Source: Acanthamoeba lenticulata
Lineage: Eukaryota > Discosea > Longamoebia > Acanthamoebidae
Assembly: GCA_002179805.1 (NCBI GenBank)
Contig: NAVB01001459.1
Span: 1 to 15,008, forward strand
DNA: 15,008 bases
Direction: 5' to 3'
A model generated the notes under the pieces. That model was not told the origin of the DNA. It saw only the letters and a program-made list of their open reading frames with translations, and made no database searches. How positions within the stretch are numbered: position 1 is the stretch's first letter; every line of letters starts with the position of its first letter. This document shows, one piece after another, positions 1-8,085 of this stretch. Both the position numbers and the translations under genes were made by a program.

Positions 1-3000
1 GGGCACCCGCGAGATGCCCACCGGTGCGGCCCTTCACCGTTCCCCCCCCCTCTCTACCCTCTTCTCCTTTTCCCCTTTAGGAGGCTCACAAGGAAGCTAT
101 TGTGCTACACAAGGCTATGGCGGCGGGGGAGAGGAGATCAGGGAGGAGCTCGAGAAGGAGCTATACCAATGCCTGTCGGCCAAGACGGCCCTCATTCTCC
201 CGTTCCACTGGGGCGACAACAACAAGTCCATCACCCAGTGGATCGACCGCCTCCTTAAGCGCACCGTCATAGGTACAGGCAGCTGCTGATGAGGATGATG
301 ATGAAAAGGAGGGCCCTGATGATGACGATGGTGGTGGTGGCAGACAAGGACACCGGCCGACGCGTGCGGCTGTGGGAGAGCGACTTTATGCTGCCGTTCG
401 AGGTCAGCGAGCTGTCGGCCCACTTCCGCCAGATTGTGGGATGGAATGAGACCGTCAAGCGCTTCCTCCACGAGCAGCACATGAACGGTGGTGCCGGATC
501 CGCGGCCGGGTCGCCTCACGCCGACTCGTTGCGCGATTTCTCGCAGACGGTCCACCAGCATAGCGAGTTCACGCCGCGGCCGGACGACCTGCTCATGAAG
601 GACCGGTCTCGCGAACAGCGAGACGAGCGGCGCAAAGAGCGCATGCACCGGCGCATGAACAAGCAGATGACCACCAAGAAGGCCGGCGGCGCCGGGAGCT
701 CCAACGCCGACCGCCGCGGCCGTCCTTCAGAGCGCGGCGAGTCCGATGACCATGACCACGAGTCGCGGTCGGCCACAGACGAGGACGACGACGAGAGCCG
801 CGACGGGCCTAACCGCAACTGCCTCCTCATGGACGAGGGTGGCGACATCGAGGCCGAGCAAGAGGAAGAAGAGGTCGACAGCATCGCCAACGACCTCGAG
901 GTCTGGAAGTGCCAGCGCATGAAGCTGACCCGGAAGGCCCGCGAAATGCTCTTCCCCAACCCGTGCATCTGGGCTTCGTCTGGCGACGCTGTCCCGTCGC
1001 CCGTCCAGGCGCGCGACGAAGAGCGCCGCCGTCACATGGCCGAGCAGGCTAGCAGCAGCGACGAGGAGGAGGAAGAAGAAGAGGTTCAGAAGCAAGAGGG
1101 TGAAGGGACTCAGTCCCTAGGCGAGCAATCCGGCAACGACCTTGGCATTCCACGCATTCCACCACCCCCGGCGCTTGGCCAGAGCCGGGCTCGAGTCCCG
1201 CTCCATTCGATTTCGACGCCAAACCTAGCTACGCAGCCCGCGCCAGCGATGCGATCGCCCCCGGCGGAGCGCAAGGTCAGCGTGCCGTCGCTCCCGTCCT
1301 CGTGGGAGGACTACGCCATCACGGGATCCGGCGCGCCAGTGGGCGCCGTGCCGCCAGAGATCCCGCAGGGGGCCACCGTGCTCTCCAACTGCGATAACAA
1401 GATTGGTGCGCTTCGTCGTCATCATCACCATCATCATCATTATCGCACTCTTGCGCTGAAGAGCTCACAATGCGCTCGGAACAGGGTTTGAGGTGGAGAT
1501 GGACTCGGTGGAGCTGGTCATGTACCCGCTCGGCTGCGGCCTCCTTGTGTTCCACCTAAACTGGATGCCCGAGAAGCTGAAGGACGTCCCGCTCACCCTC
1601 GACGAGCTGCGCACGTACGTCACCATTGGAAGAAGAAAAAAAATCCTCAAATACCAAAAAAATGCTGACCATGATGGCGTGCAGGTGGCTATTCCTGGTC
1701 AAGTTCCGGCACAAGGTGAAGAAGGTGTTCCTCGGGTGGACGCTGGGCATGGAGGCCGCCCTGATCGCCCATGGCTTGAGCGAGGGCCTCGACAAGAAGA
1801 AGACGCACGACATGGGTCCCTTCCTCAACTCGCACCTGCGCTCGCTCGGCCGCCTGGGCAACTCCATGTACGTTGTCATGCAGCAGCAGCAGCAGTCACG
1901 GCCTCTTGTCCTGGCCTTCTCTCTTTGGTGTCCAACCAATCAACTAACCAATCAACCAACCACGATGGCGTTGGCGAGCGCAGATACGGGGACGAGCTCC
2001 TGTCGTTGTGCACGATCGGCAACTGGCTGCTCCAGCTGCCGCATGAGGACCCCACGGCGCCTCTGCGGCGCATCTCCTATGGCGCCGTACGAACCCCCGC
2101 CCGCTGTGCCCAGCCTTCGCCACAGATTGATGATCGATGCTGAGACTGACCCACACATCACAACAGTGCGCCAATCACCACACGACGGTGGTGCTCGACC
2201 GCGAGCCGGACGAGGCCGACCTCAAGGAGTATCTGTTCCACCTCACTCGCGGTTCGTTGAGGCTCTTGGCCCTTCCCCGTTTATCATCCCGCGCACAGGC
2301 CTCAGCGCTCACTCGTGCTCGTCGCACACACAGCCTTTGGGCAGCGCAACCGACCGCCTCCGCCGGGTGTGGCCGAGCGGCAGCGCCTGGACCACGTCCT
2401 CGTGCATCGGCTCAATCGCTACATCGGCATCTCCAGGCACGCTTCCCCTCCTCTTGCCGCCACCCCTCTGGAGGCGCCTGAAGCTGACGCGTAGCGCGCG
2501 GGCGGTACAGGGAGGGCACTGTGGCCATGAGTTGGCCCACCGACGCGGCTAATCGCCACTTTGAGGCGCACACATGGCCCAAGCTGTTCCAGGGCGTTTA
2601 CCTCATTCTCTGCCTCCACGCGTACGTCGCTCGCGAGCCCCTCCCCTCTAGCATTCTTTGCATTCTTTTGCGGACAACGCAACTGACACGAACGCACATG
2701 CACAGACGCGGGGAGGGGAGCGTGCTGTCGGAGCTGTCGAACCTATCGGCCTCGGCGGCGGAGCACCTGCGGCTCGAGTCCCTGATGGAGGGCGAGACCC
2801 TGGAGAAGCTCGAGAAGGACCGCACCTACCTGCGCTACCTGGCCGTCCTGCTCATCAAATACTCGCTCGGCATGAGCAGCGACGACTGCGGCGGCCTCTC
2901 GGAGTATTCCCATTTCTTCTCCACCATGCGTCGCGTACGTATTTCCTCCTTCCCTTCGCTTTTCGTTCTTTCTCTAACCGGAGGAGCGTCGTCTTCGTTC

Positions 3001-3826
3001 TTTTGGCAGGTACTGCGCATCCCCGAGACGCGGCAGGAGATCCGGGAGGAGATTCACGACGTGTTGGGCATCGTCGAGGGCGGCTACCTTGAGGAGCAGC
3101 GGCGTCAGATCCAAGAGGTTCCTCATCATCCTCTTCATTACGATTCTGAACACCATCCAAGTCGTGGTCGCCAACACTGTCGTGTTTGTTCCGCAGGAAA
3201 AACGCGCGCAGAGGAAGAAGGAGCGCGACCGGTACAAGACCGACCGGGAGAAGGACGCGCAGAAGAGGCGCATGGAGATCCTCCTGTCCATCATCGGTGC
3301 GATCACACTGCCGCTGGTGCTGGTGAGCGGAATCTGGGGCATGAACGTCCACGACCTGCCGGACCTGTCCTTCTGGCCCCTCCTGGGCGTGACGAGCGGC
3401 TCGTCGCTCATCTTTTTGGCCATCTTGCTCGGCTGGCTCTTTTTCCTCAGCCCGCCGCGCCCGATGGCCCGTCAACGCGAACGCACAAGCGGGAATGGCG
3501 GCAGCTACACGTCGCTCGCGACCAGCGGCGGCAGTGGCGGGACGCCCAACAGCCCGCGTGCGTCGCTCGACACGGAGCGCTCGCTCTCGTCCATCGGCGT
3601 GCGCGGACTCGAGAGCGGCACCCCGAGCGAGCGCTCTCTGGCGTCGGCCTTTGCCGCGCTCACCAGCCGCGGAGGCAGCGCCAGCGCCAATCGACTGCGC
3701 GCACAGGACCTCATGATTGCTGGCGTCGGCTCTCCGGCGCCCACGCGGTCGCGCGTGTCGTTCAACCTGTCGCGAGAGCAGAGCAGGATCAACAGCACCA
3801 GCGGCGACCTTTACGCCAACCCGTAG
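1..3826 (+). CDS. CorA-like (2-TM-GxN) divalent metal-ion transporter, 5' partial, 12 visible exons
   Basis: Visible exons: 1-23, 81-272, 344-1405, 1485-1614, 1685-1867, 1984-2086, 2167-2251, 2334-2436, 2511-2621, 2706-2934, 3010-3117 and 3197-3826 (stop TAG). They join without breaking frame into about 985 residues; the 5' end lies outside the window. The last exon carries a charged helix, then TM1 running into GIWGMN (GMN near visible residue 824), then LPDL and TM2, ending in a Ser/Gly/Arg-rich tail. This is the signature of the CorA/Mrs2/ZntB superfamily, whose members form pentameric Mg2+ or other divalent-cation channels; which ion is carried cannot be read here. Exon 3 (344-1405) encodes a long Asp/Glu/Ser-rich, probably disordered insert that makes the protein much longer than the usual 300-450 residues. 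The intron at 2437-2510 is GC-AG. The first short exon (1-23) is the least certain. Confidence 0.75.
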
Positions 3827-3945
3827 TCTGTTTGGAATTTCAGGCTGCTACGGCTGTTTTAAATATATCATTTCTGACATTCTATGTATCACCATGCAAA
3901 AGGCAAGGCAAAAAAGGGTGAAGCGACACTTGGTCTCTTGTAGTG
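3827..3945. other. intergenic spacer between transporter and cystatin-like gene
   Basis: There are 119 nt between the TAG of the transporter and the ATG at 3946. The spacer is AT-richer than the flanking exons and holds a TTTAAATATATC stretch near 3857-3868. That could serve the 3' end of the upstream gene or the promoter of the downstream gene. No canonical signal can be assigned with confidence. Confidence 0.4.
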
Positions 3946-4899
3946 ATGGCATCCCCAGTTGCGGTGGTTCTCCTTCTGTTCGTTGCCACCTTCGCCATGC
4001 TTAGTGTGGCTGGTTCGGAGGTGTCGGTGCCGCAACACTCTCCAGCGGACGTTCGGTGGCAGGAGCTGTGCAAGGAGGCGCAGCCGATCGATCCAACAGA
4101 TGAGCGGGTCACACAAGCTGCTCAGGTGCGGCCCGACCTTGTTTACTGTTGGGTGTTCGCCCCGTTTCTCATGTTGTGAGCAGTACGCGGTCGGGCGCAT
4201 CCATGAGACCTTCGTGCAAGTGGTGGGCTCGCCTCGCTACGCGGAACAAGTCTCTGGCCAGCCCTACTTCGTGCTGGAGTCAGTCCAAAAGGCTAGCTTG
4301 AAGGGAGTTCCACACCAGCCAGGCAGCAAGTACTTCCTCGAGATGGTTCTAACCAACCCGCTCGTATCAGCCTCCAGCCTGCCCCACTTGACCGAGCGCC
4401 TTAGGGCTTCGCCTCTGCTTGCCAACCTCTTCAACCGCTGGAGGTTGCCCATCAGCTTTGTAGCTGCCACTTGCTCCCTTCGACGCTAACCCCAACATGT
4501 ACTTGCTGCGTTGCGACGTCGCCCAACAGGTCGGAGCGAGCTCAGGAGACGGCGCGGCTCGCAGGAGAAGAGACTCCGCTGGACGCAGCCCAGCACAAGA
4601 GTGGACTCCTCCAGCCAAGAGCCCGTTCCGCCAACGAGGCCGAGGAACTTCTGCGTCAGCTGCGTGCCTTCTTCATGGGTCTTGACCCCGTGCAGGACGC
4701 CAACATGCCAGCTCTGCTCGGCGCCGAGCCCGAGGTGCACCGCGTGGTGGTGAGTGTCAGCCCCCTCGACGGCGAGCTCGATGTCCAGTTCCATCAGCGG
4801 GCGGGTGCCCTGGCCCAAGGAGGGTCAGAGCTGTCATCATTATCGACGCTCGCTGTCGTGAACCAGCTGGAGCAGCAGGAGGAGCTCGTCCTCTCGTAA
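3946..4899 (+). CDS. secreted protein with cystatin-like domain; 3' exon structure uncertain
   Basis: Exon 1 is 3946-4125 and exon 2 is 4184-4363, joined by a 58-nt phase-0 intron (gtgcgg...gagcag). The start is the ATG in frame with an N-terminal signal peptide: hydrophobic VVLLLFVATFAML, then a likely cleavage after SVAG. The mature part has a helix (TQAAQYAVGRIHE), then YFVLESVQKASLKGV and GSKYFLEMVL. This follows the helix-strand-loop-strand order of cystatins, which inhibit papain-type proteases. The inhibitory QxVxG loop is not intact (KGVPHQPG instead), so inhibitor activity is doubtful. The 3' part is ambiguous. DANPNMYLLRCDVAQQ (4479-4529) looks coding but is in a different frame from the terminal exon, which reads ELLRQLRAFFMGLDPV to the TAA at 4897. 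Three models give 237, 254 or 259 residues. It converges on the DUF1294 gene, 37 nt away. Confidence 0.55.
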
Positions 4900-4936
4900 G
4901 TGCAGCAGCGCTTCTTTGTTCAACATCAGGTGGAGT

Positions 4937-5553
4937 TTATTGCGGTTTGTTGGGGCGCCACTTCTTCTTGCCGGTACTGTTGGGCTGTGAGGAGGACGTT
5001 GAGGAAGATGATCGCTGGTGCGAAGAGTAGACGTTGGCGTTGGTGATGCCTGGTCGACTGGCGCCGCCCCAGGTGCGGCCCTGACCCGCAGAGGGCACAC
5101 GGAGGGCCCGGAAGAATTGGTCCATCATCTGCCGCCCCTGCCGGCTGCGCGCGAGGAAGGCCAGCAGGCCCACGTTGAGCGCCGTGGCTGTGAAGTAGGG
5201 CACCTGTAGAGCGGCAGATCACGTTAAATCTTCATGCATGGTGCAAATTGCGGGCGAGGGCAAGCAGCAACCTGGAAGGATCTCTTAGCAGTCTTGTGCC
5301 GAAAGGTCTGCATGGCCAAGATGCCCCCTGCCCAACCTACCGCGCGCGAAGCATCAGGCAAACAGTTGATGAAGAGAGAGGAAGGGGGGGCGCCACCTCC
5401 GGCAAGGGCAGACAGTTGGAGCGTAGACTCGCGAACACGCCACTGGTGTCGAATGGCTTGCTGTTTATCATAGTAAAAGAGCCCAGCAGCACCCAGATTG
5501 ATGGCCACAAAGTAGGCACCAACAATCACAGCCCGCAATCGCGCCCCTTCCAT
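4937..5553 (-). CDS. DUF1294 family small membrane protein
   Basis: Exons 5553-5397, 5336-5272 and 5203-4937 (TAA) give 162 residues. Splicing out the 60-nt first intron joins LSALAGG to WAGGILAMQTFRHKT, restoring the family motif GGW.G......FRHKT.K.SF; the N-terminal half has the matching FYYDKQQAI and WRVRESTLQ blocks. DUF1294 proteins are small integral membrane proteins of unknown function, best known from bacteria and sometimes fused to a cold-shock domain, which is absent here. Three hydrophobic segments are visible: residues about 8-27, the GGWAGGILAM region, and PYFTATALNVGLLAFLA. The C-terminal tail is Ser-rich, then basic (STGKKKWRPNKPQ). The start codon at 5553-5551 is the outermost triplet of a 43-bp inverted repeat, so this start should be checked. 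Donors gtggcg and gttgct differ from the window's usual pattern. Confidence 0.82.
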
Positions 5554-5593
5554 CGTTTAAATCAAACTAGCTGCTAGTTTGATTTAAACGATG
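5551..5593. repeat. perfect 43-bp inverted repeat (two 21-nt arms, 1-nt centre)
   Basis: Arms 5551-5571 and 5573-5593 are exact reverse complements around a single T at 5572. The symmetry stops exactly at the CAT/ATG ends, and the next flanking base on each side does not pair. The left end is the start codon of the DUF1294 gene on the minus strand. As RNA it would fold into a stem of about 20 bp with a 3-nt loop that buries the AUG. It could be a regulatory hairpin, a dimeric-protein site, a relic of hairpin-ended DNA, or an assembly fold-back. Confidence 0.9.
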
Positions 5594-5594
5594 C

Positions 5595-5628
5595 TTTCAC
5601 TTGTTATTTTCTTTTATTTTCACTTGTT
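5595..5628. repeat. short direct repeat in the GATA-A/DUF1294 spacer
   Basis: TTTCACTTGTT occurs at 5595-5605 and again at 5618-5628, separated by a T-rich stretch, beside the inverted repeat. On the minus strand it lies in the DUF1294 5' leader or the 3' region of the upstream GATA gene. Function unknown. Confidence 0.6.
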
Positions 5629-5657
5629 TTCCTCCAAGCTCAGCCGGAGCTGTTGAA

Positions 5658-6344
5658 CTAGTTGAGGATGGCGGAGACCGCCATGACGTCTTTCCGGCGC
5701 TGTTTACTAGCGTGGTACTTGAGCCCACATCGGTTGCATAACCTGCAATAAACTCATGTCAAACACAAGGGCAAATGCCCACAATGACAAGAGGCCGTAC
5801 CACCCGGCGGGCCCTCGCCTCCAAGCAGGAGACTGTTTGACGTTGCAGTGGTCGCATACTCGTGTTGGCTTCTCATGATCCTGAACGAAAGCGATGGCGT
5901 AAGGAAGAGTAGGGTGGATGGCCATCCATAGAAATCCTGGCGTACCAGAAAGCACTCTTTGCTGAACTCGTCCCTGTTGCGCTTGCCTGTTGAGCTTCGG
6001 CTCCCATCATTTGAACTATTAAATGGTGACCGCTCATCTATGAAGGATGGAGAAGAGTGCGATGACCTTGAAGTTGCGTGTGAAGCCTCTGCCCACCAAC
6101 CCTGCGAAGCTTGAAGGTGGGCTACAGCACAACTTCCAAAGGAAGAAGCTCAGGATGGCCGTACCACAACGGTATGGGGTGTGTAAAGAGGCTTTGGAGA
6201 GACCTTGAATCGAGAGCAGTATGGCGGCAATCCTTCGTTTGTCGAGGACAGGTTGAAAGGTGGAAGGTAGAAATGCGTGAAGTAGGCCGTGGGCTGTGGT
6301 GCCAACGAAGTCTCTACAACGTGGGGCGGCTGTTGGGTCATCAT
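5658..6344 (-). CDS. GATA-type zinc-finger protein A (C-terminal finger)
   Basis: Exons 6344-6204, 6086-5946, 5880-5801 and 5742-5658 (TAG) give 148 residues with every splice in frame; an in-frame TAA sits just before the ATG. The first half is Ser/Pro-rich with a basic patch (STGKRNRDE). The finger is assembled from two exons: CDHCNVKQSPAWRRGPAG, then LCNRCGLKY, ending in the basic tail KQRRKDVMAVSAILN. The four Cys are near residues 103, 106, 123 and 126. GATA fingers bind zinc and usually recognise GATA sites, so a nuclear transcription-factor role is likely. The spacing is C-X2-C-X16-C-X2-C, one shorter than the common X17/X18. The 58-nt intron interrupts the finger after GPAG. The next gene upstream is a close relative with the same last intron. 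Confidence 0.8.
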
Positions 6345-6706
6345 TCTAGGTTAAACGCTGAAGAAGAGATACAATGAGCGTTACCCACGGCTGTGGCCTA
6401 ATGCATAACGTATCCATCATCTCCTTCAAACAGTGCCCACTAATTGTCCTTTGGCTTGCCTGAAAAGAGAGACACTTATCTTCTTTTGGTCAGCTCGGGC
6501 AGTTACCCCTTTAGGCCGAAGCCAATTAAGAGCAAACTTTGTTGTGTGTGATCCGACCTAAAGACCATTGAACGGTTTTAAAGCCGTCCGCCACAACGAT
6601 ATGCGTCACAAGACCAAAGACCGAACATGGGTTGGCTTCTGTTTTTGGGAAGTTTGTTTTTTGGTTTTTTGTGATGCAATTTGGAATTGGTAAAACATGC
6701 GGCCAA
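6345..6706. promoter_or_regulatory. spacer between the two GATA genes, likely promoter of GATA-A
   Basis: These 362 nt have no convincing coding exon. On the minus strand they hold the 3' end of GATA-B and then the upstream region of GATA-A. A CCAAT pentamer lies on the plus strand near 6521, and an imperfect 16-nt palindrome (ACGGTTTTAAAGCCGT, one mismatch) near 6573-6588. No TATA box at a convincing distance from the ATG could be identified. Confidence 0.35.
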
Positions 6707-7605
6707 TCAGTTCAAAATGGATTGAATTGTCATGCTCCTTGACAGCTTCTTTGCCTGCCCGTAGCGCAAGCCACAGCCATTGCACAGGCTGGGACAACCA
6801 GGTTGGTAAGCTCAAGGAATGGAACGTGCAGTGGCAGGAAAGAGAGCAGGGCGAGTGGTACGTTATGCCATCTGGCCCACGCCGCCATGTTGGTGACTTC
6901 TTCGTGCTACACTGGGCGCAGCATCGAGTAGCCTGCCGAGATTTTAGCCACGTCAGGTCAAGGGGGAGGGGTGCAAGCACTGGCGAGTACCCGACGCGAA
7001 CTCTGGCTGTGATGTTCCCTCTTCTTGATTGAGACTCGCTTCGCTTGGGCGGGGCTTGAGGCTGAAGATGTCGATGTACAGGGAGGCGGGGAGGAAGGTG
7101 AAGAGAAGGGAGACGATGGTGATGGTAATGATGCTGGCAACACTGCCGTGGTGCAGTAGGAGGGAAGACTGCTGTGGACGATGCCCAACTGCTCGAGGTT
7201 TGGGTAAGGCGTCTCAGCCGAGGAGGTCGTCCACCAGAGTAGATCGTGCAAGGCGAACACAGGGTTGATGGGCTGTCGAGTCGGGCTACAGGTACAAGGG
7301 TGAAGGTGAAAGTCTGCGTTTGTGAGCGTTCGTGGATAACGTCCAACAATCTGGACCGCGGTCTCGGTCGTCGAAGAAGGAACATTTGGCCAGCTTGGCG
7401 AGGGAGGCGGTTCCCAAGACCGCTTTGACTTCTGCGTTGAAGAAAGGAGAGCACAGCCACAGCATCAAAGGTCAGATCAATTTTCTGTGGCGGTTGAACT
7501 CCCAAGCGCCCACCCAGAAAGCACGTGGACACACACCTGGGGATAAGCCTGCTTGGATGAAGTAGAGAAAGCGCCAAGCTGAGGGAAAAATGTGCTGGTC
7601 GCCAT
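6707..7605 (-). CDS. GATA-type zinc-finger protein B (C-terminal finger)
   Basis: Exons 7605-7537, 7431-6991, 6932-6862 and 6788-6707 (TGA) give 220 residues. All four join in frame, and an in-frame TGA precedes the ATG. Residues about 24-170 are low-complexity, rich in Ser, Pro and Thr, with a basic stretch (AKRVSIKKREHH) before the finger. The finger is CAQCSTKKSPTWRRGPDG, then LCNGCGLRY, with Cys at about 175, 178, 196 and 199 and the usual X17 spacing. The tail is basic and ends SILN, like the ILN end of its neighbour. SPxWRRGPxG...LCNxCGL is typical of GATA factors. No PAS domain was found, so a white-collar-type photoreceptor is not supported. The phase-2 intron inside the finger and the phase-0 intron just before it match GATA-A, arguing for tandem duplication. 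Confidence 0.8.
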
Positions 7606-8085
7606 TGCGAGTAGGGAACTTGGTGTCGGTCAGGGTGAGAGCGAGGTGGGGTGGGTTAGGACGAGCGGAAGAGAAGGCCTAAGTTTTAACCGACTCTCTC
7701 GGGCTACTCTGCCAATGTTGTTTCGACACGTGTAGGGACAACAAGAGAAAGTGCGAAACACACGCTCCCGTGTAGAACCTTGCAACAAGTCAAGATTAGG
7801 GAGTCTGAAGCCGGTCAATGGCCGAATTGAGCGACTGACAAGATCGTCTTCGCGCCCTGGTTGGTGGCTTGAAGCGAAAGTCCGTTGGTGATGTGGCATC
7901 AAGTTGGCAGTCATTGGGTCGTTGCCGCCGTGGTGCGGTCTCGCTACATGGCGCGGAAGGACATCGCAGAAGTGGAAACGAACGGCTCCCGAGACACGCA
8001 TATCCGCGTTTGACGCTATTCTGTGCAAAGGAAGCCCAAACAACAGCCCCAAAAGAAGAGCTTCTTGCTGGTCTCTGTCAACGCG
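7606..8085. promoter_or_regulatory. 480-nt spacer between CAMKMT and GATA-B, likely GATA-B promoter
   Basis: On the minus strand this runs from the CAMKMT stop to the GATA-B start. A minus-strand frame stays open for about 140 codons (8052-7630), but it has no recognisable motif, ends before the GATA-B ATG, and shows no clear splice partner. I treat it as chance. No tRNA B-box-like sequence was seen. Confidence 0.35.

Noticed and set aside
1420..1445. His-rich HHHHHHH stretch encoded after the acidic transporter exon
   Set aside because: It lies inside the intron 1406-1484; splicing joins NKIG to FEVEMDSV in frame.
1872..1963. CAG and CAACCAAT-type repeats, possibly poly-Gln coding
   Set aside because: They fall within the intron 1868-1983; removing it joins GNSI to YGDELL.
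2521..3921. Continuous 466-codon plus-strand frame through the transporter exons
   Set aside because: It reads correctly through parts of several exons but also through introns, and after 3118 gives Arg/His/Gln-rich nonsense. The spliced GMN frame is the supported one.
5591..5656. Small plus-strand reading frame beginning at the mirrored ATG of the palindrome
   Set aside because: About 21 codons of Phe/Leu/Ser-rich sequence; the ATG exists only because the repeat mirrors the DUF1294 start.
7286..7468. Possible PAS-domain exon upstream of the GATA-B finger (white-collar type)
   Set aside because: The frame that suggested it cannot be spliced to the finger; the frame that fits all junctions is Ser/Pro-rich with no PAS motif.
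6606..7577. 323-codon minus-strand frame covering GATA-B
   Set aside because: It includes the finger's first half but reads through three introns and misses the second Cys pair; the four-exon model restores it.
7630..8052. 140-codon open frame on the minus strand between CAMKMT and GATA-B
   Set aside because: No motif, no plausible ATG context, no splice partner; it ends before the GATA-B start. Probably chance in a GC-rich spacer.
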